Origin: Plakobranchus ocellatus
Lineage: Eukaryota; Mollusca; Gastropoda; Plakobranchidae
DNA: 22,398 bases
Assembly: GCA_019648995.1 (NCBI GenBank)
Contig: BLXT01007492.1
Span: forward strand, 178,434 to 200,831
Direction of reading: 5' to 3'
Position numbers and translations under genes: made by a program. Position 1 is the stretch's first letter. Every line of letters begins with the position of its first letter. Below, one piece after another: positions 16,901 to 22,398 of this stretch. A model generated the notes under the pieces. It ran no database searches, had not been told where the DNA came from, and saw only the letters and a list, made by a program, of their open reading frames with translations.

Positions 16901-17717
16901 TAAAGAAATGATAATTCAAATTATACATCAAAATAAAGTCTACTCCCTAAATAAGTTTCTCATTCAGGATAACAATTAAGGTGTACGAGACACACATTTT
17001 TGAAATAAAGCCACATTTTGTCTTCAGTCTTATGCCTTCAGCTTAGATTTAAGTTATGCAGGCTAATATCCCTCAGCTGGAGCAAGAAATTAAAAAATAA
17101 TATAAAAATTTTTGAAATTTGCTAGACTGAATAAAATTTTTAAAACCCAATGGAAATTTGTGTTCTAGTTCTGCATAATGTTGTTTGATTAAAATAGCCG
17201 ACACATATAACATCTGGTATGTAGTTACACTAAAAAGCTGCAATGAAGGAAAAGTTCAGGCTTTTTTTCTAAGGGCCAGTTGGCATCTCTGTGTTGGGTT
17301 TTCCTTTCAGTAGAGGTTACAAATTGTCTTTAAAACTGTAAATTCTTTAAGCTCCTCCTTTTGACAGTTCAATATTTTATATCTCCAAAGTGCAATAATA
17401 TTTTGACATCTATAATTTTTGCTCCTTAAATTTTAGAGTATTTTTCATCCTGTTCCATCATTTTCTTCTATTTTTAATTTATCAAGCTCTTTCAAAATGT
17501 CTTCAGTGCATAATTTTCATTTTTTAATCAATTACATACAGGCGTGGTTGCCAATGGCAACAAACTTTATGTTGTCGGGGGTGATGATGGCTCCTCCAAC
17601 CTCGGCTCTGTTGAAGTTTATGATCCTGCAACAAATAAGTGGACACTTTTACAGTCCAGCATGATGACAGGCAGATCATATGCAGGAGTGACAGTTATAG
17701 AAAGACCTCTCATGTGA
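1725..17717 (+). CDS. KLHL2/KLHL3: Kelch-like protein 2/3 ortholog (BTB-BACK-kelch CUL3 adaptor), 12 coding exons
   Basis: Coding segments are 1725-1933, 4169-4397, 5235-5410, 5844-5940, 6539-6693, 7039-7150, 7488-7605, 7955-8152, 8502-8603, 8959-9087, 15840-15980 and 17542-17717. They total 1842 nt, giving 613 residues plus TGA. All introns are GT-AG and every junction keeps one open frame. Human KLHL2/KLHL3 are about 590 residues; the extra length is N-terminal. Domains: Ser-rich tail about 1-45, BTB about 60-175, BACK about 180-290, six kelch repeats 327-613. Diagnostic strings include CCDFLQAQLHP, SLGIRDFADLHAC, GGQAPKAIRSVECYDF, YAVGGFNGSLRVRS, GGYDGASRQCLS, GGHDGPLVRKSVE and GRSYAGVTVIE. 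In the family BTB/BACK bind CUL3 and the propeller binds substrate (WNK kinases in vertebrates; actin-associated function for Drosophila Kelch); the role here is inferred. It resembles KLHL2 and KLHL3 about equally, as expected for a pre-duplication invertebrate ortholog. Confidence 0.95.
1934..4168 (+). other. Intron 1 (2235 bp, phase 2)
   Basis: AT-rich intron with several A/T homopolymer runs, notably about 2755-2795. A 28-bp string beginning GATGACAACCCA is present at 2887 and again, about 24/28 matching, at 3737. The small open frames at 3372-3735 have no protein-like composition. No other gene is seen. Confidence 0.85.
4169..4397 (+). CDS. KLHL2/KLHL3: Coding exon 2: BTB/POZ core
   Basis: Acceptor ttccttcag, donor cag|gtatgt; the exon completes codon 70 and ends in phase 0 at residue 146. 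It carries the BTB hallmarks: LLCDVCLVAGD (residues 73-83), CHKSVLAACSQYF (88-100) and AMFTNEMSESKA (102-113), then DFVYSSEIHVTEDNVQ (131-146). The invariant Asp of CDV, the His of the H-x-x-V-L-A-A motif and MSES are all present, so the dimerisation and CUL3-binding fold looks intact. Confidence 0.95.
4398..5234 (+). other. Intron 2 (837 bp, phase 0)
   Basis: AT-rich, with an 18-nt poly(A) at 5133-5150 shortly before the acceptor. Nothing else recognisable. Confidence 0.85.
5235..5410 (+). CDS. KLHL2/KLHL3: Coding exon 3: end of BTB, 3-box and start of BACK
   Basis: Acceptor ccttctcag, phase 0; residues 147-204 plus two bases of Thr205. TLLPAANILQV closes BTB, CCDFLQAQLHPSNSLGIR forms the BTB-BACK junction (the 3-box that contributes to CUL3 binding in the family), and FADLHACQDL...YTEQHF begins BACK. 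The donor is non-canonical just upstream of GT (ttac|gtgtgt) but is the only GT that joins to exon 4 and gives the family-typical HF-x-EV sequence. Confidence 0.92.
5411..5843 (+). other. Intron 3 (433 bp, phase 2)
   Basis: Compact AT-rich intron with no recognisable element. It ends with a T-rich tract and an aaag acceptor. Confidence 0.85.
5844..5940 (+). CDS. KLHL2/KLHL3: Coding exon 4: BACK domain
   Basis: A short 97-nt exon: one base completing Thr205, then 32 codons to residue 237. The acceptor is tttttttaaag and the donor cag|gtgata, phase 0. It encodes EVVHYDEFLSMGVEGVCKLI followed by SSDRLTVTSEE, matching the BACK helices of KLHL2/3 (FLxL...VCxLISSDKLTVxSEE). It is identified by homology and by exact phase fit, since it is too short to stand out as an open reading frame. 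Confidence 0.93.
5941..6538 (+). other. Intron 4 (598 bp, phase 0)
   Basis: AT-rich, no recognisable element. Short T runs lie before the ggtcag acceptor. Confidence 0.85.
6539..6693 (+). CDS. KLHL2/KLHL3: Coding exon 5: BACK domain, C-terminal half
   Basis: Acceptor ttggtcag, phase 0; residues 238-288 plus two bases of codon 289. It encodes VYEAVMSWVHHNLPARQYC, then LLENVRLPLMNQEYIVQKVE and EEPLVKTNS, corresponding to VFEAVISW...MEHVRLPLLPRDYLVQxVEEEALIK in human KLHL3. The donor is aag|gtacat. The open frame continues a few codons into the intron, but the splice fits exactly to exon 6. Confidence 0.94.
6694..7038 (+). other. Intron 5 (345 bp, phase 2)
   Basis: Compact intron with no recognisable repeat or RNA gene. 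Confidence 0.85.
7039..7150 (+). CDS. KLHL2/KLHL3: Coding exon 6: end of BACK and linker to propeller
   Basis: Acceptor ttccctaaag; one base completes Arg289, then 37 codons to residue 326; donor aag|gtttgt, phase 0. It encodes CKDYLIEAMKYHLL, nearly invariant in KLHL2/3, followed by KSDQKPLYKTPRTQPRNPI and GLPK, the linker before the first kelch strand. Confidence 0.93.
7151..7487 (+). other. Intron 6 (337 bp, phase 0)
   Basis: Compact intron with no recognisable repeat or RNA gene. A good T-rich tract precedes the atattag acceptor. Confidence 0.85.
7488..7605 (+). CDS. KLHL2/KLHL3: Coding exon 7: kelch repeat 1
   Basis: Acceptor atattag, phase 0; residues 327-365 plus one base of Gly366. 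It encodes VLLVIGGQAPKAIRSVECYD followed by FQEEKWYQLAEMPSRRCRC. The GGQAPKAIRSVECYDF block is shared with KLHL2/KLHL3 and separates this subfamily from most other kelch proteins. As in the vertebrate proteins this repeat has GGQAP rather than GG-x-DG. Donor g|gtgagt, phase 1. Confidence 0.95.
7606..7954 (+). other. Intron 7 (349 bp, phase 1)
   Basis: Compact intron with no recognisable element. It is the first of five consecutive phase 1 introns that separate kelch-coding exons. Confidence 0.85.
7955..8152 (+). CDS. KLHL2/KLHL3: Coding exon 8: kelch repeat 2 and first strands of repeat 3
   Basis: Acceptor tgacag, phase 1; residues 366-431 plus one base of 432. Repeat 2 contains VYAVGGFNGSLRVRSIDVYD and ends SMEARRSTLGVAV, equivalent to the KLHL3 MQERRSTLGAAV region. 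Repeat 3 begins with IYAVGGFDGAAG. Donor gcag|gtagga, phase 1. Length 198 nt, phase 1-1, so the exon is skippable in frame. Confidence 0.95.
8153..8501 (+). other. Intron 8 (349 bp, phase 1)
   Basis: Compact intron. The exon 8 frame stays open for about 63 codons into it, but the predicted residues are not kelch-like and the splice donor is good. Confidence 0.85.
8502..8603 (+). CDS. KLHL2/KLHL3: Coding exon 9: second half of kelch repeat 3 and start of repeat 4
   Basis: Acceptor catctgtag, donor ca|gtaagt, phase 1-1, 102 nt, residues 432-465. It encodes LNTAEYFDVRVGQWKTMSNM then STRRSSVGVGVVG. RRSSVG includes Ser458, which aligns with human KLHL3 Ser433, a phosphorylation site reported to control WNK binding. 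Conservation of the site is visible; its regulation in this animal is inference. Confidence 0.93.
8604..8958 (+). other. Intron 9 (355 bp, phase 1)
   Basis: Compact intron with A-rich and T-rich runs at about 8813-8852. No other feature. Confidence 0.85.
8959..9087 (+). CDS. KLHL2/KLHL3: Coding exon 10: kelch repeat 4
   Basis: Acceptor cattacag, donor cag|gttagt, phase 1-1, 129 nt, residues 466-508. It encodes NLLYAVGGYDGASRQCLSSV then ECYNPLCDMWTNVSEMSC and RRSGA. GGYDGASRQCLS is essentially identical to human KLHL2/KLHL3. The 6752-bp intron 10 follows. Confidence 0.95.
9989..10060. repeat. 72-nt multi-hairpin (cruciform-like) element
   Basis: An outer 7-bp stem GTGTTGG (9989-9995) with CCAACAC (10054-10060) encloses two hairpins. 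These are TTCGCT/AGCGAA at 10005-10018, and TACCGGG-AAAG-CCCAGTA at 10027-10044 with one mismatch. The size and 7-bp closing stem recall a tRNA, but I find no A or B box on either strand. It is GC-richer than the surrounding intron and lies 13 nt from a poly(T), so it may be part of a mobile element. Confidence 0.55.
10074..10098 (-). repeat. 25-nt poly(T), likely poly(A) tail of a minus-strand retroposon
   Basis: An uninterrupted T25 adjoins the GC-richer repeat that starts at 10099. On the minus strand this reads as repeat body followed by poly(A), the layout of a retroposed sequence. A target-site duplication could not be found because the other end is not defined. Confidence 0.55.
10099..10681 (-). 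mobile_element. Retroposon-like dispersed repeat, copy 1 (cut by gap)
   Basis: GC-richer body reading toward a poly(A) on the minus strand. From 10140 to 10681 it aligns base for base with 11472-12015, with roughly 20-25 differences and two 1-nt indels. An 86-codon plus frame is present, but it has no recognisable protein features and both copies look non-coding. It ends at the first N. Family unknown: it could be a SINE-like or processed sequence, or a single-copy segment duplicated by assembly. Confidence 0.5.
10682..11471. other. Assembly gap (790 N)
   Basis: A run of N. Nothing can be annotated inside it, and open frames spanning it are artefacts. Both borders fall inside the same repeated sequence. 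Confidence 0.99.
11472..12015 (-). repeat. Retroposon-like dispersed repeat, copy 2
   Basis: Starts at the first base after the gap with AAGCCCAATACTG and follows copy 1 to TTTTGCTGA, about 95-96% identical. Whatever lay left of copy 2 and right of copy 1 is hidden by the N run. Sequence beyond 12015 continues into ordinary AT-rich intron. Confidence 0.7.
12932..13226. repeat. Long near-perfect palindrome: 139-bp arms, 17-nt loop
   Basis: The left arm 12932-13070 is the reverse complement of 13088-13226 with no indels and seven mismatches by my alignment (about 95%). The loop 13071-13087 is catactcgagcatgaca. Pairing positions sum to 26158 throughout. The innermost 60 bp or so are nearly identical, including the tract CATGAGGCTTTATCAG. 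Being intronic, it would be transcribed as a long double-stranded RNA hairpin in the pre-mRNA. It could be a foldback transposon or two terminal repeats of one element in inverted orientation. Confidence 0.93.
13125..13147 (+). other. Hammerhead-like core motif in palindrome arm (probably degenerate)
   Basis: CTGATAA, a spare A, a 3-bp stem GCC-tcat-GGC and GAAAC follow the order of the hammerhead ribozyme core (CUGANGA, stem II, GAAA). The core G8 is A here, there is one extra A before the stem, and I could not assign stem III or the cleavage triplet, so self-cleavage is doubtful. Hammerhead motifs are known in terminal repeats of Penelope-like retroelements, which would fit an inverted pair of repeats. 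The mirror copy lies on the minus strand at about 13011-13033. Confidence 0.2.
13634..13655. repeat. (TA)n microsatellite
   Basis: About eleven TA units preceded by an A run. A likely length polymorphism. Confidence 0.9.
14611..14638. repeat. 11-bp hairpin with one mismatch
   Basis: GCG-A-AACAAGA (14611-14621) pairs with TCTTGTT-A-CGC (14628-14638) around the loop ggccag; only the A/A pair is unmatched. It lies inside the GC-richer part of the outer inverted-repeat element and is probably part of that element. Confidence 0.6.
14724..15387 (-). mobile_element. piggyBac-like non-autonomous element with TTAA target duplication
   Basis: TTAA at 14724-14727 and 15384-15387 flank a 656-bp element (14728-15383). 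Its inverted ends are CTCACTGACTAC on the left and, reversed, CTCACTGGCTAC on the right (11 of 12). A TTAA duplication is the signature of the piggyBac superfamily. A subterminal palindrome CCCGCAAATGTTGCGGG lies near the right end. Inside, the minus strand keeps a broken N-terminal transposase-like segment. The element is much too short for a full transposase (normally about 550-600 codons), so it is an internally deleted, non-autonomous copy. Confidence 0.75.
15034..15132 (-). pseudogene. Decayed N-terminal fragment of a piggyBac-type transposase
   Basis: One minus-strand frame reads an acidic stretch LVDLDNDESLDIDSIAGN, then a TAA stop (15072-15070), then DPHYEPPNRKKT and a second stop, all in the same frame. 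An acidic N-terminus followed by a DP-x-Y-x-P motif is typical of the region upstream of the piggyBac catalytic domain. A Lys/Ser-rich minus frame continues at 14898-15095. There is no catalytic DDD region. Assigned from composition and from lying between TTAA-flanked inverted ends; residue identity alone would be weak. Confidence 0.45.
15449..15635. repeat. 63-bp minisatellite, three copies
   Basis: Units begin at 15449, 15512 and 15575 with AAAAATGGCCAAAAATTGAC. Copies 1 and 2 differ by one base in the part I compared (gctctg/gctcta). Copy 3 lacks two T residues and ends degenerately near 15635. The period is a multiple of three, so one frame reads a 21-residue repeat (core NGQKLTFQVGAQEL) through the first two units. 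This is probably incidental, since the array is intronic. Confidence 0.9.
15840..15980 (+). CDS. KLHL2/KLHL3: Coding exon 11: kelch repeat 5
   Basis: Acceptor ctttgacag, donor gcag|gtatat, phase 1-1, 141 nt, residues 509-555. It encodes GVGVVDGLLYAVGGHDGPLV then RKSVEAYCMETDTWTAVADM and HMSRRNA. Arg553 and Asn554 of RRNA align with human KLHL3 Arg528 and Asn529, positions mutated in familial hyperkalaemic hypertension. The exon is exactly one propeller repeat between two long introns and joins exons 10 and 12 in frame, so no coding exon need be missing in the N gap. Confidence 0.95.
16097..16228. repeat. Patch of small palindromes in intron 11
   Basis: AGCTGCTTAGCAGCT at 16097-16111 is a perfect palindrome around a central T. 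CCTAGGG occurs twice about 30 bp apart. AAAAGGCAG-ctt-CTGCCTTTT at 16208-16228 is a perfect 9-bp stem with a 3-nt loop followed by a T-rich stretch. Probably a transposon remnant. Confidence 0.6.
16261..16288. repeat. (TAAA)n simple repeat
   Basis: A run of A with four TAAA units in the middle. Confidence 0.85.
17542..17717 (+). CDS. KLHL2/KLHL3: Coding exon 12: kelch repeat 6, C-terminus and stop
   Basis: Acceptor attacatacag, phase 1; residues 556-613, stop TGA at 17715-17717. It encodes VVANGNKLYVVGGDDGSSNL then GSVEVYDPATNKWTLLQSSM and TGRSYAGVTVIERPLM, matching the sixth repeat of KLHL2/3 (YVVGGDDGSCNLASVE...TGRSYAGVxVI). The C-terminus is only one residue longer than human KLHL2 in this alignment. 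Confidence 0.95.
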
Positions 17718-17928
17718 TACTAGCATGTTATGTATAAACAATTTACAGCTCTAGGTGTATTTTGAATTTTGGTTGTGTTAAATGAGTGAACTATGAATAT
17801 ATTCCTGTGGTCAAAAGTACACGTAAAGCAGGCTATTAATTATTTACAAAGTTTCTAATCATAAAATGTACAGAGATTTTTGGGGGTATTAAGCTAAAAA
17901 AGCCTATGTAAGATAGCTTGTAAGTCTT

Positions 17929-17934
17929 AATAAA
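17929..17934 (+). promoter_or_regulatory. Candidate polyadenylation signal AATAAA (proximal)
   Basis: First AATAAA after the stop, about 212 nt into the 3' UTR. Several later copies exist, so use of this one is uncertain. Confidence 0.3.
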
Positions 17935-17993
17935 AAACCAGAGACTTAATTTGGTTGCCTAGTCATGATGGCAAAGCAGAGCCAGGTCAATTT

Positions 17994-18001
17994 TGTAAAT
18001 A
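17994..18001 (+). promoter_or_regulatory. Pumilio-type response element TGTAAATA
   Basis: Exact match to the PUF-binding consensus TGTANATA, 277 nt after the stop codon. Such 8-mers also occur by chance in AT-rich sequence. It would be in the mRNA only if the proximal poly(A) signal is not used. Confidence 0.25.
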
Positions 18002-18619
18002 ATTGTTAATGATATGAAATGAAAGGATATTCTTTATGTACTCAGTACAAGATAACTCTTCAATTTAGAAGCCAGTCTGATAAGATGCATTTTCATTTTT
18101 TGTAGGTAAAATTATTGAAATCTCCATAATTTATATGATGAATGATAATTGTTAGGAAATTGAGAAGAGCAAGAATTTTTTAATGAATCTAGATGTTGGA
18201 CTTTAAAGTAGTTCTACAACGTTGCAATAATCCTGGACATTGTGTGTATATTGTGGTAGTGCTGAATGTGAAAACTTTAAAAATTGATTTTAGTAATTGT
18301 ACCGAATTTCACCTAGATTGACCAGCCTTACATATATTTTTTGAAGACTTTGTACAGAATAGAGTAGACTTAGGGTATCTTGCAACTTTTAAAGTTGTCT
18401 ATAGTGCTAAACATCTTTTTTCTTGTTGGTTGCAACATATATAAAAGCTGGTAAAGCAATCCAGAAAGCATGTAGACAAACGATCGGCTATTTTTTACAA
18501 GTATTCCTCACCCTCGGTCAAGTAAATTTGCCAGTGTACATGACATATGTTATCAAGGGCTAGATGTATAGAACTTATTGTGTTTTGTTTTTTTCAATCA
18601 ATGGAAAACTCTCCTATCA

Positions 18620-18625
18620 AATAAA
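18620..18625 (+). promoter_or_regulatory. Candidate polyadenylation signal AATAAA (second)
   Basis: AATAAA about 900 nt after the stop, with T/GT-rich sequence nearby (tgtgttttgtttttttc upstream). It is one of several possible ends. Confidence 0.3.
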
Positions 18626-21154
18626 CAACTTTCTTTGAAGCTCCTTGCAGCACCTGAGCATTTTTTGAAACCCTCTTTGACAGCCTTTGTGGCTTTCTAA
18701 ATCCTCTGAGGCATTACTACTATAAACAGTTTTCTTTGGTTCTGCCATCATTATGATAATTAATTAGAAAGAGCAGCTTAATAATATACTTTTATACTGC
18801 TCTAAATTAGCTTTTAATTGCTAGGCAAAGCAAGTACAGCATTTTTAAAAACTGTTACTTTGTCTTGGTTTGAATAAAATTAAGGATTTTAGCCAATCAA
18901 ATTTGATGTGGTGAATATGACAGACACTTATGGCAAGTTTGGCAATATAGATACAATTCAAAGAATAAAACCATGGCAAGGCACTTCAAAAAATATTGTC
19001 AAACAAAAACAAAATGAAACTTGAGTCTATTGCAAGTTAAAAGACAGCGATGAAAGGTATCAGCATGGAAAATAGCAAGGTGAAGTAGGCAGACAAGTGG
19101 GAAATGTGGTAAACTCACACCTCTGTTATCATGTCATGCTAGTGGCATTTGGAGACTGTTATTAATAAACAATATGTAATTTGGTTCTGCTTGTGTTATA
19201 CTATTTTGAAATTGATATAGGTAGAGTAATGGCGATTTTTTTCTATGGTAGAATACCCCAATTCTAGTTAATTGAATTGCACATAGATCATTTTAGCTTA
19301 TTCTTTTCTTGAAAAACATTTTTTAGGTTCTTGAAAGATGTAACTTATTATTACACTTAATTGCAAATTTCCATAAGCCAAATTTTGCGTATCTTGAAAA
19401 TTTTTTATGTGCTGAAACTGGCATTTTTGTTATCAACTTATGTAATATTGAATTCCAAGGCATTTTTATCATGACTTCATATGAAAAATACCTTTTTTTT
19501 TTTAAAGTAAATGGGATTTCTTCGCTCTTTGTTTAGGTTGTGGAAAAAAAAAATCATATGTTAGATGATTAAAAATGATTGTATTTTCACATGTTTTTAG
19601 CATTGACCCAAGAACAAAAAAAAATTACGAAGGAATCATCATTTGTGCCAGACTTTCTTGCATTGGCTCATTCAACTTTTTAAAAATTCTTTTATTTCTC
19701 TTAACATCAGTGAATGATTTCTGTTAAGGCGTTATTTGTTTTCGTTTTTAATCAAAAAAAAAAGAAAGAAGTGCAGTTTTCAAAATTGATAACTATATAT
19801 ACCTAACGTTTCTTTCTTAGTTTGAGAACAGTCTGGCATTGATTAAGATCTTTTGATTTTGTGGGCATGATTCCTAAAATACAAGAAACCTGTTTTTTTT
19901 TCATTGCCATGTTTTTGCTGAATAATATTTTGTCATTACAGTGCACAAATATTAAAGACAGCAATAACTTCTCTATTTTGGTAGTACAAGAACAATGATA
20001 CGTCAGCAAGAACTAAAGAGATTTATTATTTATATCAATTAAAATAAAAAAGAAAGTAGTAATGATATAATTTCAAATTCAGAAGTATATAGCTGTGAGC
20101 AAAATGATTTCTAATTTTTTTTCTTCAGAGAGTTAGGAAATTTTGTTCCTTTTGGCCCATAGCTTTCCCATCAAAGATCAAGTCATTTTCCCCATCATTG
20201 GTATTATAAAGAATTGTATGAAACTGATGATCTTGCAATTACTGTGTTGATGATGCTCATATATCAGAGCCCATATATCCCTGTGAGTGAGATGCAAAAG
20301 AAAATATAAGCCACCTTGTGTAACAATCAGAGAGCATGCATTTAAAACATCAAGTAAAAATCAAAGGGCATTTAATTCAAAGTTTGAAATGTTTTACCAT
20401 GAGCTCTTTGTTTGAGTGCAATACATTTTGAAGTTTTTTTCATTTTTACATTTTTCACTAGCAAGATGTGTATTGATAAATAAATTTGTAAAAATACAAG
20501 TTGATTGGATAATTTTTAAATACCACTTGGTCTATAATGATGTATTGAATACTACAAAAGTGATACAACTACAAGATATGTACACAATGTAAGACTTAGT
20601 GAGTGTAATTTTTTCTAGATTTCCTTTTTTTTTTTTTAATTTGTAATGCATTGAGTTCAGTTATAATATGGAAAATGTCTTTGTGTGAAAACAGTGGTGT
20701 ATAAATGATATATTGTGAATGTGTGCAAGTCATTTAATCACTGCCCTTTACTAACAGGACCAAAATGTATATCTCAAGCTGCTTGTGATATTTTTTTTAC
20801 TTTGCATAAGGTTACTTTGGCTGTAAACTATGCATGGTATAAATTTCATTGATGATTCAATGTAATAATGAAGTTCATTAGTAGTTTTTGTTTTGTTTTG
20901 TTTTATTTGCTTTCAGCTCTTTTTGTTTTCATATCTATTGTATTTCGTGTTTTTAGAATCATTTTCATCATCTTGCAAAGACATGAAAGTAGTGTTTCTA
21001 GTTTTATTCAAAGCGACAATTAATTGCTCTAGAATCTGACTATATGCCCGGCACAGGCGTCAAACTTGGTCTATGAATGTAATGGTCAGTCAAGGCAGAC
21101 ATATGCCAAGCTCAAATTTTAACATTTCAATGGCTGTAATTTGAAACTAAATGG

Positions 21155-21192
21155 AAATAAATGATTATTGTGCAAAAAATAATCATTCATTT
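21155..21192. repeat. 15-bp AT hairpin containing AATAAA
   Basis: AAATAAATGATTATT (21155-21169) pairs with AATAATCATTCATTT (21178-21192), one mismatch, 8-nt loop; an A-run follows. It could be a small foldback remnant. Confidence 0.6.
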
Positions 21193-21346
21193 AAAAAAAA
21201 AAAAACATCCGTAAAGTAGCTACCATAGTAATGGTGGCTATTGTCAAGGATTTTGAATTATTATGTCTAAATTCTTGAAACTAAGGGTCATCCCAAGGCT
21301 ATTGAACATAATCCTAAAGGCATCTCCATAAATAATGAGATTTTTT

Positions 21347-21383
21347 GTGTGTGTGTGTGTATGAGTGTGATTTTTTTTTTTGG
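21347..21383. repeat. (GT)7 microsatellite with adjoining T and G runs
   Basis: (GT)7 at 21347-21360, then about eleven T and seven G. A comparable T-run followed by A and a G-run recurs near 21624-21642. Simple sequence only. Confidence 0.8.
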
Positions 21384-21759
21384 GGGGGATGGGTTGAAGT
21401 ACTGTAGTACTGTGGTTAAGAGAAAATTCAAAACACTCTTTTCTAAAAATCTGAAACACTTTAAAAAATGTTTTGTGTTTGTCTCCAATTTTACTATTAG
21501 TATTTTTTTTTTGTTCGTTTAAAAGAAAAAATCATCCTCTGATCTGATGTTTGGTGGAATACAAGATCTTTCATAATCATAACAAAATTTGTACAAATCT
21601 GTTCGTGAAGAGCAAAGTTGTTGTTTTTTTTTTAGGGGGGGGAGTAGAATATAGGATTTTAATATATTGATAAAATTGATTTTGAAAAAAATCTTTAACT
21701 GGCTCAAGGAAATAAATATTTTTGATTGATTAATCCTTAGAACGGTCAACACCCTTTCA

Positions 21760-21807
21760 CAAAAACGGCCAAATAAATTTGATGACACTGCCATTATTTC
21801 TGTCTTC
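21760..21807 (+). pseudogene. Possible LINE reverse-transcriptase scrap (FADD-box-like)
   Basis: A plus frame reads FDDTAIISVF then stops. This resembles the F/YADDT-x-I-x-x box of LINE reverse transcriptases with the Ala codon missing. The flanks show no other RT motif, so this is a weak call that could be chance. Confidence 0.15.
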
Positions 21808-22382
21808 TAATCATTTTCTTTCCCTGCAAAGGACATTTTAAGAAAATTTTTCTTGTAACAGCTGTGAAAAAGTAGGCCTACATACTTGGCCAAACCTTTC
21901 ACACAATGAAGCAAAGTAAAAAGTTTTCCTGGGTAAAATGACATTTTAAAAATTTATAAAATCATAAATTTTTATTGTAACAGCACACAGCTATAAAATG
22001 ACATTGCAGTGATCTACTTTGTTATGTTATAGCCAAGATGCAGCCTGTACCTTTATAATTAATGGAGTTAGGGAGGAAAAAAACTCATGAGATAATACTC
22101 ATTATCAACAATGCTATTAAGGAAAAACAGATGCTGTTTCCCCCCTTAAATGAATACCAATAAATGTATCTAAGAACTTTCAACAAAAGTGTTCTGGTTC
22201 AACTAAATACTGAAACTAAATTCAAATACTTTTCATTTACTTTTCCATCAAAATCTGCCTATTACAGGCTTTTTTCCCGACATTGTTTGCTTCATTTTCC
22301 AATATTTGTGCCTTAAAGCCAACTTTCCAAAGACAAAAACATTAATTTTGATGAAACTTTATTGCATCAGCTCACTGCTTAG

Positions 22383-22398
22383 TTTTTTTTTTTTTTTT
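22383..22398. repeat. Poly(T) run at the window edge
   Basis: At least 16 T running off the end of the window. It could be a simple repeat or the poly(A) of a minus-strand retroposon extending beyond the window. Confidence 0.8.

Larger units (their letters stand above)
15981..17541 (+). other. Intron 11 (1561 bp, phase 1)
   Basis: Contains a GC-richer patch at about 16095-16230 with small perfect palindromes, an A/TAAA-rich run at 16261-16288, and a cluster of AGATCT/TAGATCT strings at about 16623-16760. No gene or known RNA is recognised. Confidence 0.85.
17718..22398 (+). other. 3' UTR and downstream flank (4.7 kb), no second gene seen
   Basis: AT-rich sequence after the TGA. Open frames on both strands are short and not protein-like. 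Many ATTTA and AATAAA strings occur, so the 3' UTR end cannot be chosen. The first AATAAA is at 17929-17934, a second with nearby T-rich sequence is at 18620-18625, and others appear through the region. Simple repeats and one possible retroelement trace are listed separately. Confidence 0.7.

Noticed and set aside
17718..22398. A second gene downstream on either strand
   Set aside because: The only open frames are below about 90 codons, low-complexity and without recognisable domains. Minus frames at 19803-20009, 21244-21488 and 21519-21794 are rich in homopolymer-coded residues.

Overview
The window is eukaryotic nuclear DNA. It is AT-rich, contains one protein-coding gene split by GT-AG introns, and carries eukaryotic transposon remnants, microsatellites and a run of 790 N. 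The gene is a clear co-ortholog of vertebrate KLHL2 and KLHL3 (Drosophila Kelch family). The AT-richness, the frequent AGATCT/TAGATCTAGATCT strings in introns and the level of divergence from vertebrate KLHL2/3 suggest an invertebrate, most likely a gastropod mollusc. That placement is inference, because there is no second gene to confirm it.

Layout. Positions 1-1724 are 5' flank and possible 5' UTR, starting in a CT microsatellite. Twelve coding exons on the + strand run from the ATG at 1725 to the TGA at 17715-17717. Joined, they give 1842 nt, or 613 codons plus stop, in one uninterrupted frame. Exon 1 encodes a Ser-rich N-terminus, exons 2-3 the BTB domain, exons 3-6 the BACK domain and linker, and exons 7-12 six kelch repeats. 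Introns 3-9 are compact (about 340-600 bp). Intron 10, between kelch repeats 4 and 5, is 6752 bp and is the repeat island of the window. Positions 17718-22398 are 3' UTR and flank without a recognisable second gene.

Intron 10 holds most of the unusual structure. In order it contains a 72-nt multi-hairpin element next to a 25-nt poly(T), and a retroposon-like repeat that appears on both sides of the N gap (about 4-5% different), which looks like a failed contig overlap. It then has a near-perfect palindrome with 139-bp arms and a 17-nt loop, and a (TA)n tract. It ends with a TTAA-flanked piggyBac-like non-autonomous element carrying a decayed N-terminal transposase remnant, inserted at the end of an older inverted-repeat element, and a three-copy 63-bp minisatellite.

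Function. The protein should be a substrate adaptor of a CUL3-RING ubiquitin ligase: BTB/BACK bind CUL3 and the kelch propeller binds substrate. In vertebrates KLHL2/3 target WNK kinases, and the equivalents of the human KLHL3 regulatory serine S433 and the hypertension-mutated R528/N529 are present here. Exons 8-11 are all phase 1-1 and multiples of three, so any of them can be skipped without a frameshift.
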